A stretch of DNA of 64,000 bases from Welwitschia mirabilis (lineage: Eukaryota > Gnetophyta > Gnetopsida > Welwitschiales). The position numbers and the translations under genes are program-made. Shown here in pieces: positions 49,561 to 60,300 of the stretch. How positions within the stretch are numbered: the first letter of the stretch is position 1; every line of letters starts with the position of its first letter. The stretch lies in NCBI GenBank assembly GCA_051453625.1, contig JBOZIK010000001.1, positions 148,457,794-148,521,793 of the forward strand. The letters are read 5' to 3'. The notes beneath the pieces were generated by a model. The model was not told the DNA's origin. It ran no database searches and saw nothing but the letters and a program-made list of their open reading frames with translations.

Positions 49561-50315
49561 TTGCTATAATATCTCTAAGGGTGACATGAGTATTGGTCTG
49601 AGAAGGAGTGGAAGTACAAGTTCCGATGAGAATGCATTTAAACAGATAGGTTATTTAAGCTTTTATACTAAGGTCAACATTATAGCAAAATCAAGCTCTA
49701 CAGAAATAAAAGATAAAATTGCAAGAAATTCAAAATATTATGTACCTTCATTATTTTTAACTATTTTTATTTCAAGATTTATCAAACCTTCTCTGATGTA
49801 TTTAGTAATTAACAATCATTCTCTCTGGCATTTTTTTTTTTTTACTAGACTTAACCATTCATGCTAAATCTTAGATCTATGAAAGTGTCATCCCTGTTAT
49901 CATCTAGATGATACAATGAATGATAAAAACACAGAAACCAAAGAAAAGAAAAAGTAGAAAATAGAAACCAAAAACTAACTCTTAATAGGAAAACTCAAAA
50001 AATAGATTATCATCCATCTGATTCATCTAGAGAACAAAGGGAATGATGGGACTAAAACCCTAAAAATTTAATAGAAAAACTAAAAAAAAACTCATGGCAT
50101 AGAGGTCGTCGTCACTGTACATCATCTAGAGGATGAAGTAGATGATAAACTTTTATTGTAAAATAGAAAAAAACTTTGGTTTGAAAAATAGAAAATTAAC
50201 TCTGCAAAAATGGGAAACCTAAACTACTACATATACTATTACACCACTATTGTAGTAAGCATCCAAACTAAAATACTTACCAAAGTAATGATAACTTTCA
50301 AACTTCAAATAGCCT
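49561..50315 (-). other. EB leader with three inverted-repeat motifs
   Basis: No reliable gene; the plus-strand frame 49535-49867 matches nothing and lies across the gag/leader. Three copies of the nested inverted repeat lie at about 49896-49930, 50010-50055 and 50108-50148, roughly 100 bases apart. Confidence 0.6.
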
Positions 50316-50333
50316 TCCCTGGTAATGATGCCA
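50316..50333 (-). promoter_or_regulatory. Primer binding site of EB (tRNA-Asp)
   Basis: The minus strand reads tggcatcattaccaggga: 13 of 18 match the tRNA-Asp complement and all five differences are C-to-T or G-to-A. Best primer site in the window. It is three bases from the 5' LTR. Confidence 0.85.
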
Positions 50334-50336
50334 AGA

Positions 50337-51421
50337 TGTTGTGGTGCATATTTTTGTAAAGTTTATGTCATGATTAGAATCCTGTTAATCACAAATAATA
50401 TGCACAAACATAACATACTAATATAGATAAGAGTGGCTCAAATGTCGTAATCCATTGAAGGCCAAAATATGGAAATAAAAGAGCTACTTTCAAGAGAGCA
50501 AAACTATAATATAACCTATAGTAATAACTTGAAATACATGAAAATGAAATGAAGTATACTTGTATAAGGCTAATCTAGGAAAATAAAACAATAATGCACC
50601 TAAACTATTCAAGTAAAGCCTTGACCAAACTTAACTTCATAAACTATATCACAAGAGAAACTGTCATTAGATTTCAAGCAACATAAGCTACAAGGGAGAA
50701 GATCATTCATATATGAAAGCATAAAAAGAAATTTTTTATATAGANNNNNNNNNNNNNNNNNNNNNNNNNNNNNNNNNNNNNNNNNNNNNNNNNNNNNNNN
50801 NNNNNNNNNNNNNNNNNNNNNNNNNNNNNNNNNNNNNNNNNNNNNNNNNNNNNNNNNNNNNTCATAAGAATGTTGGATGCAGATGAAGATAAGGAGGAGT
50901 CAAGGGGGAGACCTCTATTTATTAACTTAAAACATGAAATGTAATAGACAGAAAGGCATAGGTAAATCCTAACAGCCACATAGAAAGGAATCGGAATATA
51001 AGTGGTAAAAGTTAGATAACATTTAATGCGGGAAGTACAATTAGTGTCATCTGGCTAGTTGTCTGAATAATAAGGGAGATGATGCCAACTCATGATTAAA
51101 TCCACATCAGCTGCCATTTAGACCTTAGTCAGCATTCAGTTAGCGCGATCATCCATTCTTTCATCCAGATGATGAGGTGGACAATGGTTTTCAATAAATC
51201 TTCAATTAGTGCATCAGCTTTATTATTTATAGAAAGTTATCATCAGAAATATAGATTATTCATATTTGCTTAGAATTCTTATAATGTATCATAGAAATTG
51301 CATATTTCCATCCTTTTCATCTTATCTCTTCATTATCACAAAAAACAAGCATTTACCTATCTATTTACCTACAAACAACTCAAAATACCCTATTAAATAT
51401 AGGTAAGTTAGCATCATAACA
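50337..51421 (-). repeat. 5' LTR of Athila-like element EB
   Basis: Begins 'tgttgtggtgcat' at the primer side, ends 'catcataaca' outside. Aligns throughout with 38259-39342. TATA-like 'taataaatagagg' on the minus strand at 50912-50928. Inverted repeats at about 51055-51090 and 51128-51190. A 117-N gap lies inside. Flanks (tccac left of the 3' LTR, tacat right of this LTR) agree at three of five bases, a weak target duplication. Confidence 0.9.
50745..50861. other. Assembly gap, 117 N
   Basis: Falls inside the EB 5' LTR. The other LTR has sequence of about the same length here (near 38655-38780), so little seems lost. Confidence 0.99.
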
Positions 51422-51884
51422 TACATCTTATTATCTAGACAATGTGTGATGGATGATGGCTCATGAAAACTAGAGTTTCTTTTTTCATAAGAACTATGAT
51501 TTTTCTATCATCCCCTCTCTTCTCTAGATGATTTAAGTGTGTAACTATTAGTTTTTTTTTCTATCTGATTTTTCTACAACTCTATTTCTCTATGTTTTTT
51601 GTTTTTAGTTTTTTATATGTATTATCATGCAAGCATATCATCTAGATAAGTAATAAGATGATGCTTGCAAAAATAACTTTTTGCATGTAGGAATATGATA
51701 AATTTGGATAGAATATGAAGTATTAGAAAGAGCAGCTTCTAATTAAAGAAAACGTTAGAGAAGTTTTGATCAACTATGGACTAAGCCTAGGTATGCACAT
51801 CCTAAGTACATAAGAAATTTTAAGAATTAAATAAGATGATTTTTTTGCATTTATTATTTTAAAATCTAATTTTCAAAAATAAAA
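51422..51884 (+). other. EH leader, second part
   Basis: Continuation of 38099-38258 after the EB insertion. Three copies of the inverted-repeat motif lie at about 51424-51465, 51508-51535 and 51628-51662. No gene. Confidence 0.6.
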
Positions 51885-52975
51885 TTGAGAAGAAAAGAGT
51901 TTTTTAATGTTAAATTATATGCAAAAACAGAAAGAAATATCTTCTCTAATAATATTATTATAATAAGAACCTATATTACTTCCATAAATACAAATGTCAA
52001 TGCCAAACTAAAACAATTAATTCCAAATAAAAAGTATAAAAACCAAATTTCTTTTAACCTACCTCTTGGTAATGATGTCAAGTTAAGAAAGTTAAATGCA
52101 TATCCTATTTTTACTATAGAAAATGATGAAGATCCACTTCAACATATAGCCAACATAGAACAATTAGTGCTTACTTTAAGAAATGGTAAAAAAAACATAT
52201 TAGTGATTGTACTTATATGGTAATCTTTCCTATTACACTTGAAGGAAAAGCAAAATTATGGCTAAGAACTATTTCACATAAAATCCTAAAAACATGAAAC
52301 CAAGTTCAAAAATCCTTTATCAAAAGATTCATAAGTGAAACTACAATGAGAAAAAGAAAGAAAAAAGTAACAAACTTTCAATAATAACCTAATGAGGATT
52401 ATGCGACTGCATATAAATGATTTTTTATAATAATACATTCTAATCCTATTGATGCATTTGCTTAAGAAGAACTAATAGATTCTATAGTGGATTAAAGAGT
52501 CAAACTAAATAACTTATAGATTTTTCATATTGGGGCAACTTAATAAACCTCATATTATAGAATTCATGGAAGTTGTTAAAAGAATTAGTGAAATTAAGTT
52601 AAACTTGACCTAAACCAACATTTATAGAAAACCATATTATAGATCAAATCATAAGATCTTAAAGAAATAAAATAAGAAAAGGAGGAACTAAAACAAAAAC
52701 CAACAAATGCAATTAAAGATTTCAAAACAACTTTAGAAAAATACACTTAAATAATTATAGATGAAAAAGTGGCAATTGAAAAAAATGTGGTTTCAACTTG
52801 TGATTTTTGTAAAGATAATTATCATATAACAAAAAAATGCCATTTATTGTTAACTTATAAAGACAAAATTTATGAGGAAGTGTGTGAATTTAATTAAAAG
52901 TCTTCATACTTTAGGAATTAAAATCAAAATCAAAATCAATTTCAACCTAAAATGAATAAACAATTAAACTTTTAA
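51885..52975 (+). pseudogene. Athila-like gag (EH), zinc knuckle intact
   Basis: Open at first (51885-52223) with 'NAYPIFTIENDEDPLQHI' and 'NIEQLVLTLRNGKK'. Capsid core 52240-52540 then runs with stops. A fully intact CCHC zinc knuckle, 'CDFCKDNYHITKKC', lies at 52799-52840 with correct C-X2-C-X4-H-X4-C spacing. An Asn/Gln-rich tail follows to the gap at 53307. Gag forms the particle and binds RNA. Together with the intact protease catalytic block this makes EH less decayed at its 5' half than E1. Confidence 0.85.
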
Positions 52976-53306
52976 TCTTTTGAGAATAAATTAAAAAAAC
53001 TTTCAAACAAGTCATCCAAAATTTCAACCATTTAAAAGTATATTTAAGAATGCCAACTTTTAATCAAATCATTCAAACTTCCAATAAAGTATATTAAATT
53101 TTTATGCAAGTACTTCAAATTCATAAAATTAAAATGATCCACTTTGAGATTCAATAGATAAGCTAATAAGATCACAAGAAAATAAAAACACAAATATTAA
53201 AAATCTAGTAAATGTACTTCAAAAACCTTTGTTAGCAAATTAAAGACCACAAGGATCACTTGAAACACAAACTTTGCCAAACCCTAATGAAGTGAGAAAT
53301 GATTTT
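52976..53306 (+). pseudogene. EH gag-protease linker
   Basis: Low-complexity Asn/Lys/Ser/Gln-rich coding remnant up to the gap. No domain. Confidence 0.5.
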
Positions 53307-54117
53307 NNNNNNNNNNNNNNNNNNNNNNNNNNNNNNNNNNNNNNNNNNNNNNNNNNNNNNNNNNNNNNNNNNNNNNNNNNNNNNNNNNNNNNNNNNNNNN
53401 NNNNNNNNNNNNNNNNNNNNNNNNNNNNNNNNNNNNNNNNNNNNNNNNNNNNNNNNNNNNNNNNNNNNNNNNNNNNNNNNNNNNNNNNNNNNNNNNNNNN
53501 NNNNNNNNNNNNNNNNNNNNNNNNNNNNNNNNNNNNNNNNNNNNNNNNNNNNNNNNNNNNNNNNNNNNNNNNNNNNNNNNNNNNNNNNNNNNNNNNNNNN
53601 NNNNNNNNNNNNNNNNNNNNNNNNNNNNNNNNNNNNNNNNNNNNNNNNNNNNNNNNNNNNNNNNNNNNNNNNNNNNNNNNNNNNNNNNNNNNNNNNNNNN
53701 NNNNNNNNNNNNNNNNNNNNNNNNNNNNNNNNNNNNNNNNNNNNNNNNNNNNNNNNNNNNNNNNNNNNNNNNNNNNNNNNNNNNNNNNNNNNNNNNNNNN
53801 NNNNNNNNNNNNNNNNNNNNNNNNNNNNNNNNNNNNNNNNNNNNNNNNNNNNNNNNNNNNNNNNNNNNNNNNNNNNNNNNNNNNNNNNNNNNNNNNNNNN
53901 NNNNNNNNNNNNNNNNNNNNNNNNNNNNNNNNNNNNNNNNNNNNNNNNNNNNNNNNNNNNNNNNNNNNNNNNNNNNNNNNNNNNNNNNNNNNNNNNNNNN
54001 NNNNNNNNNNNNNNNNNNNNNNNNNNNNNNNNNNNNNNNNNNNNNNNNNNNNNNNNNNNNNNNNNNNNNNNNNNNNNNNNNNNNNNNNNNNNNNNNNNNN
54101 NNNNNNNNNNNNNNNNN
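53307..54117. other. Assembly gap, 811 N
   Basis: Largest gap. It lies in the gag-protease linker of EH. Long open frames spanning it (53240-54168, five frames) are artefacts of undetermined bases. Confidence 0.99.
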
Positions 54118-54149
54118 ATAACCAACATAGTTTTGCAAACATGTCTAAA

Positions 54150-54493
54150 ACTTAAGAATCATAGATAGCAACAGTTAGCATTACTTTAGAAGGAAATAAA
54201 AGAATTAAGAAAGTATTAATTGATATAGGAGCAAGTTTTAATATTATATCTCTTCATATTTGTCAAAGATTTAGGTTGGAAAGTAGAATTGAGCATATAC
54301 ATATTATCTTAGATATAGTTGACACTTCAATGAAGAAACTTTTAGGAGTAATAAAGGACTTGGTGATTCAAATAGAAGAAGATTTTTATCTAATAGATAT
54401 GGTTGTTATAGAAGTTAAGAATACTGAAGATTATTTACCACTTCTAGGGAGATCATTTTATGTAACCACCCATTGTAGTATTAATACATGAAC
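54150..54493 (+). pseudogene. Athila-like protease (EH), catalytic block intact
   Basis: Continuous open reading from about 54180 to 54491. 'KVLIDIGASFNIISLHICQ' carries the catalytic Asp at 54222-54224 in the DIGA form usual for this lineage. Then 'VDTSMKKLLGVIKDLVIQI', 'FYLIDMVVIEVK', and 'YLPLLGRSFYVTTHCSI' follow. By its residues it could be functional as a domain, but the element around it is broken. The likely N-terminus is upstream in the gap, so no start codon is proposed. Confidence 0.85.
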
Positions 54494-54858
54494 TAATGAT
54501 GGAGTGCCATTTGGGAAATAAGAAATTTACCATTAGATTTTCAATGCTGCTAAAAAAGACATCGGTGATGAGTGAAATGTAGAGAAAAAAATTAAATCAA
54601 TCCTATTTTTACAACATCGTCCACTTGAAGAGAGATGAATAATACTTCATGAGCCTACCTTCTATAATTATTTAATTCAAGCAAAAAATTTAAAATCTTT
54701 TAACCATGATGAACTCAATTATGAATACCTTGGAACTAACTATGTTGATAAAGGTGATGAAGAAATAGAATTTATAATCTAGGAAGAAGTCCAACATTTA
54801 AAAACAACTAAGATTCCATATTTTGAGGGATTTCATCCACCTCTATCACCCAAACTAA
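54494..54858 (+). pseudogene. EH protease-RT linker, part 1
   Basis: Linker coding remnant with 'NYEYLGTNYVDKGDEEIEF' near 54718-54775. It is interrupted at 54859 by EN. Part 2 resumes after 62762 with the family's 'ELKPL...LKYIFL' block, so the two flanks fit as one gene. Confidence 0.65.
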
Positions 54859-56079
54859 TGCATCTCTAAATTATATATATTTAATGAGGTGTTATGACCT
54901 ATTTGGTAGGACATTTATATAGGTTTAGATGTAATTTTGAGGATTTTGTAGAATTAATAGAAGATCTTAGAAATATGCAATTCTTGGCATGATTAGAAGC
55001 ATTTAAATCATATTCTAATATATTGTGCCTTGGAGGAAGATCACTGACGTAAAAGGATGACTTCTCTTAAGTTAAAAAGACAAAGAAAACTATTATCCCC
55101 TTAGTTATCTTCATGATACGTAGGATGACAACACTATAGATGCCACATGGAAATGCCAATATGGAATGAAGCCAGTACTAGTGAGTCATCCTTTATAAAG
55201 GGGTGTCATCCCCATGCTCATCTCCACAACATATAGGACAATGAATGTAATGTTTGAACCATCATCCCTTTGGTCATCTCCATGATATACAGGATGACAA
55301 CCAATGCTTGTTCATTTTATCTGTATCTTTCTTGTAATTGAGTGCATTTTGCAATGCCTTTTATACATTAGTTTTGATTCTTAATCCTCTAAATAAGAAT
55401 CTGTTTTGATTCTCCTCTCCATCTTCATTTACACTAAATAGTCTTATGATAGAGATCAAAGGGCTGGAAATCCATCTTGTGAGTTGCAAAAAGATGTTTT
55501 CTTCATGAAGGGCTATGTATCCTCCATTGAGGCTTAGCTATTTTGTAAGCTAGATGCTAGTTCTATTTTAATATAAAACTTTATTTCATTTGTGAATTTA
55601 TTTCTATTATATCTCCATTATAATTTATGTTTTACTTGATCTGGTGATAATTTTATTAATGATTAGTTCTTAAGGGCAGCCTTAGTTAAAGCTGAATAAA
55701 GTAATTTTAGATTAAATTTGCATTGCATTTATTTAACTCATGTAATAGCTTAAGTTAGTCCTAGTTAGAAATAGTATCCTTAATTGATTAGGTTATACAA
55801 GGTTAATACTCTTAACCTATTGATTTGGTACTCGAATAGGTGTTCATTTAGGTCAAGTGCATTTGCATTGCATCACATTTACTTTATTACATTGGTTTTT
55901 AAATTTTGGTTATCATATTCTATTTGAAAATCAATTCTCATCTTATATTGTAAGTATTCAATGGGTTATGAAATTGGAGTCAGTTTCATTCATACTAGAG
56001 TTTGTATTTTGCAATTTATATATTTTGATTAATAGGATTTAGAGTAAGACGTGAAGTTGAAAAAGTACACATCGCAACA
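54859..56079 (+). repeat. 5' LTR of non-autonomous Athila-like element EN
   Basis: Aligns along its length with 61520-62762. Ends 'catcgcaaca' next to a tRNA-Asp site. Promoter candidate 'ctctaaataag' at 55387-55397 (better kept in the 3' LTR). Inverted repeats lie at about 55093-55130, 55172-55235 and 55262-55298. Confidence 0.9.
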
Positions 56080-56082
56080 TCT

Positions 56083-56100
56083 TAGCACCATTATCAGAAA
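56083..56100 (+). promoter_or_regulatory. Primer binding site of EN (tRNA-Asp)
   Basis: tagcaccattatcagaaa: 10 of 18 match the tRNA-Asp complement, and all eight differences are G-to-A or C-to-T. Confidence 0.75.
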
Positions 56101-57031
56101 AAGCTATTAAGGAGTTTAAGAATTATCGTCACTCAGATGAGTAAATTGGATTTTGGTTTAACTATTTATCTATAGTAATATTATATTTCTATTTTTATAT
56201 TTGTAGGTTTTTAGTTCATGTTTTTTGTTTTCCTAGTCTGTAATAATAGTCTGTCTTCCTCTCTATCATCTAAATGCCATTGACAATGATGACATAGATT
56301 TATCAGTTTATTTTTTAGTCTATAATATTTCTTTTTATTTTCTTAGCAGTATAAAAATACTTATCATTTTATTTGTTGTTCCCCTGACACGATGGATAAC
56401 AGCCTCTGTTTTTCTTTTCTATTTTTATTTTTTTGCATTCTATTTTTAATTCATAGCAAATTTTATCTTTCAGTTTTTGTTTTCATCATTCCCTTTATTG
56501 TCTTCATGATAAGAATGATAATTGTCTCTATCTATTTTAAGCTTTCAACTTTATACTAAATTTCTATTTTCTATTCTTGCTTTTGATTGTTGTCATCCTC
56601 TCTATTGGCCCCATGACAAAAAGAAAAACTGTTATTTTTTTCTAATATTTCATTTTCTATTATTTTCTATTTAAAGCATGTTGTGATATGGTCAATTCAA
56701 GAAGGAAATAACAAAAAAAAGGGCTAATAGAAGAAAAACATTAAAGAAATATTGGTCAACCTTGAATTATAATTAGATACACAATTTCTAGATATGTATA
56801 ATATCTCTTTTAAGTTCCTTTTTTTTTCAATCTGATTCCCTAATGAAATTTATTTTTTTTTTTTTTAAATAGAAGATGAAGATGCTCATTATACATCTTT
56901 TAAGTGTTAAGAATCTAGACAATTTTGATAAAAATATAAAACATTAAAAAAAAGTAAAACTTAATCTTAACTATATTCTTATCTTTCTTATCATTTTTAA
57001 TTATATTCTCTTATTCCAATTCTTCTCAATT
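56101..57031 (+). other. EN leader
   Basis: About 0.93 kb without a gene. Start aligns with the EH leader at 38099. Several inverted-repeat motifs lie at about 56264-56300, 56375-56400, 56490-56525 and 56592-56625. Poly-T at 56851-56866. Confidence 0.6.
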
Positions 57032-58812
57032 ATGAATAGTAATACAAGGACCCTTTAAGAAATTCTTGTTGAAAGGAAAAGAAACTTGAAAAATTTTGAG
57101 GATAATAGGAAGAAAACACCTTAAGATATTTTTTTAAAAAATAATAAAAAAAATTCTGAGAATAATAGTAATAAAATGCTTTAAGAGATTTTTGTAAAAA
57201 GAGAAAGAATAATACAAAATGATGTTAAGAGTAGGAATTGAGTCCATTCCTCTTTTCAACCATCTTATTATTTCCCCTCTTCTTTTCAATCTTTATATAG
57301 AAATGTCAATGAAAATTTTTCACATTTTACGGATTTCACCTCATTTAAACAAACATCCTATAATCATTTTTATTGATTTCATCCATCTACCATTAATTAC
57401 TATGAAGAAGAACCATCTCCCATTAATTACTATGAGGAAGAAAATGATCCAATAAAAGAAAGGATTAACAAAATGATAAAGAAATAAGAAAATACCAACA
57501 AAAACTTAAATAATTTGATTGATATCCTTTAATAAATACTATTACAAAATTAGGGTTATCCTATAATACAACATCCTTAAAACTACTCTACTACATCCTA
57601 CCTCAAGGAAAATAAGTATAACTTAGAAACAAATGATAATAATTCTTGATTTCAAATAGAAGATGAAATTTTGAATCAGACTTTAACATCCTACTTATTA
57701 GGATATGAGAAAAGGGGAGAAAATAATAACTCAACTCAATCTTTTGATAATAGGGATGAGGATGACCATTTATTAGATGATGATATGGAGGTATTAGATT
57801 ATATCCTTGGTATCCATTTACTACTAGATAATATAAAGGACGAATCCACTCATAAAAGTCTAAAAATTCTTTAATATATGATAGATATAATAATTATATT
57901 TCTCCTTCTAATGAATATAACAAATTAAACAACATGAAACAAGAAGATAAGAATGATAAAGAAGAAGACGATGATGACATTAAAATATTAGATCATATCC
58001 CAAGTTTGCACTTTATTTGTGATGAGGATGAAGGAGTTTCACTTTTAAAAGAAGTTTAACCTATGATATTAAGGGAGAATATAAGTAATGAAATAAAACT
58101 AGTAAAGAATAATCAATTTAGTAATAGAAACTCAATAACTGAAAATGAGGATTACAATTTAGAATTAACAAGATTAATCAACAAAGAGGAAGAAGAGTCA
58201 ACTCATGAAATATCAGAAAATATTTCATCAAATAATGAAGACAATGATAAATTTCCTTTTTATAATCCTTTTAATGATCTTATTGATGAATCCATCAACT
58301 TAGAAAAGAAAAAAAATCCTCAACAAAATAGTGAAAAAGAGCAAAACATAATTAATGATATCGATATTGATAATGAAGAAGAGGGAGATATAATCAATGA
58401 AGAGAGAATTCAATAAAGTAATGATGAACTTAACAATCAAAAAGAGAGGAATAAAGAAGAATAAATTTTAAATTAATTAAAATTAATGGAGAATAGACTT
58501 ATACCTTTTAACGAAGAAAACCAGCTTAAAGACTTTCTTTATGGTTCTCCATCTTTTTCACTTATACTTTCATACAAAACCTCAAATGGCATCCCTAATT
58601 CTACTTCTACTTCTACATTACCTTGTGATATTAATAATTATTATCTCTTTTCTTTTATCCCTTTTGAACATTTAAGTAATTCTTCAAATCACATTGTTGT
58701 CCTTGAAATTAATGAGACATATTACATTGAGGACTCTACTCCAAAAACCTCTAAATCCTTTCCTTTTAAAAATTCATGTGCTATAAAAAGTAACATCTTT
58801 CCTCTTTTGTAA
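57032..58812 (+). pseudogene. Unknown Asn/Glu/Asp-rich frame in the gag position of EN
   Basis: A long coding remnant of about 590 codons from ATG 57032. Phase is constant to about 57874, then shifts once and is kept to the stop at 58812. Most internal stops fall where Gln (TAA/TAG) or Trp (TGA) would fit. It is not recognisable as Gag: no 'EDPLQH', no zinc knuckle. Features: three repeats around '(L)-stop-EI' at 57056, 57140 and 57200; two 'PINYYEEE' repeats near 57390-57435; an acidic 'DDD..(V/I)LD(Y/H)I' unit twice (57776 and 57968); acidic Asn/Ser-rich 58063-58416; then a Ser/Thr-rich, more hydrophobic part 58486-58812. No signal peptide or membrane segment is evident. Either an element-specific frame or a captured host gene; I do not know which. 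Confidence 0.7.
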
Positions 58813-59225
58813 AGTCAACTCTACATTATGCTTTTAATAATTATCCTTTTCAAGAAAAAGACCTAGAATATTTTGAAACTCTAAATTAGGGTAAATATTA
58901 TCTTCTTGATCCAAATCCATGCTTAAAATTAAATGTTAAAAAGCTTCTTAGGTATGTTAAATCTATCTTAATGTATGTTAAATCTATCTTAATCACTCAA
59001 TCTATGAAGTTTTTTTGAAAACCTTGGAGCTCAAATTATACTATTAATGTCTCCCGCGTCTAATATCAAGCTTTAAATGCAATTTACATTTCAAATCGTT
59101 TATATTATGAGTTTTATAATAGATTATCCTTTTATGATTTATATGAATTTTTTATATCTTGTATTAGTGCTAAATCTTGTGGAGATAAAATTTTATGTGT
59201 TATGCTAATAAAAAAAATCCTTATT
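58813..59225 (+). pseudogene. Continuation of unknown EN frame (shifted)
   Basis: In a frame one base away from the preceding frame, coherent coding resumes near 58809: 'STLHYAFNNYPFQEKDLEYF', 'YYLLDPNPCLKLNVKKLLRY', a 21-bp tandem duplication at 58952-58993 (tatgttaaatctatcttaat unit), 'KPWSSNYTINVSRV', 'YQALNAIYISNRLYYEFYN' and 'SFYDLYEFFISCISAKSCGD'. Three stops at likely Gln/Trp positions. The sequence looks like a folded domain rather than low complexity, but I recognise no family. Confidence 0.55.
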
Positions 59226-59717
59226 TTCTTACTAAAAAATCATGTATCAAATCAAATGATGAAAAACATTTTAAAAATCCCTCAAAATCTTCCTAGACAC
59301 TTTCATTCAATACCTCCTTACATGCATTTATAATGATACTCATGATTCAAAATATGTTAATAATAGATTATTTGTTAATGATATTTATTACATCTTTATC
59401 TCTTATTTGAATTCTAAAATTTGTGTTATCAAAGTTTTATCTTTTTACTCTCTCTTCCTCCAATTAAATTTACTTAAAATGATTGTATACCTTTCATGTT
59501 TTATTAATTGTTAAATATTTGGTTTGATTCTTATTTTTATAAAAGACTACAATATCTTAAGACCTTTAAACAATCTTTCTTTCTTTTTAATAAAAGTGTT
59601 GAATAGATTTTAGGATTTCAATGAAATTTATTTTTATTTTTATTTGGTTTTTGCTTTTGATTTTATAATTGTTATTATTTTGTCTTTGATTTTTATTTTA
59701 AGCAATACATTAATTAC
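59226..59717 (+). other. EN, unassigned coding-like stretch
   Basis: Hydrophobic-looking frames without recognisable motif. It possibly continues the unknown frame ('YVNNRLFVNDIYYIFISYL' near 59356-59412). RT, RNase H and integrase core are absent here. Confidence 0.35.
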
Positions 59718-59910
59718 TAAATTGTTAGATCCTTTTATAAAGTACATTCTAATGGATATGTTGAGATTTCTAACTTAACCACTAAAGAAATTTATAAATT
59801 TAATAGATAAAGATTGAAGATATATGATGAACCTTCTAATATAAACATGATAAAAGAACTAGACTTCTAGGTTCCTCTCAATGAGGAGGACTTATTCCCT
59901 ATCATTGTTT
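59718..59910 (+). pseudogene. Integrase C-terminal remnant in EN
   Basis: 'LLDPFIK' at about 59722-59743, then after a one-base shift 'HSNGYVEISNLTTKEIYKF' near 59747-59805 and 'RLKIYDEP' to about 59832. This is the end module of Athila-like pol (GPF, then 'GaVEI...VNGqRLK'), also seen in E1 near 26200-26265. It shows that EN descends from a pol-bearing Athila-like element by loss or replacement of nearly all gag-pol. Confidence 0.7.
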
Positions 59911-60300
59911 GAATTTTCTCTTAGCTTTTTCTTTTCAAGACCATTATGATATCACTTTATCATCTTTTAAACATGATTTATGTATTTATTTATATGAATA
60001 ATCTTTGACTTGGGAATTTTATAGTGGTAAGATTGGATTCAATCAATCATAAGAAATTTACACATCTATGTATTTCAATTTGAAAGAATATGTTTCATTT
60101 TTAATGTTTTTCTAAATGATGAAAAAGTCTTATATTTTTTAAGAGTGTTCTTTTTTGTATTTTATCTTATTACTTCACCTTTATATTTTGGAGTATTTGG
60201 TTATGTGAAATGTTTTCATTTGTGTTGGAAAAAACAAAAAAGAAAATAAAAAGTAAACAAAAGTTGGTTAAATAAGGCCATGATGTTTTATATTTAAGAT
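59911..60300 (+). other. EN post-pol spacer
   Basis: AT-rich, no gene seen. Confidence 0.4.

Noticed and set aside
49535-49867. Plus-strand frame of 110 codons
   Set aside because: It overlaps EB gag and leader on the other strand, has no motif, and no counterpart in EH.
49890-51670. Regularly spaced short palindromes suggestive of a CRISPR array
   Set aside because: Spacing is about 100 bp, copies are degenerate, the genome is plant nuclear and no cas gene exists; better seen as LTR/leader motifs.
53240-54168. Five overlapping open frames of 284-300 codons
   Set aside because: They consist almost entirely of undetermined bases in the 811-N gap and carry no sequence information.
54150-54493. 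EH protease as a domesticated host gene, because its frame is intact
   Set aside because: It is flanked by decayed gag and linker of the same element, has no start codon of its own in the window, and 100 codons can stay open by chance.
59226-59717. Possible RT or RNase H in EN
   Set aside because: No RT or RNase H motif could be read in any frame, although the same motifs are legible in all sibling elements.
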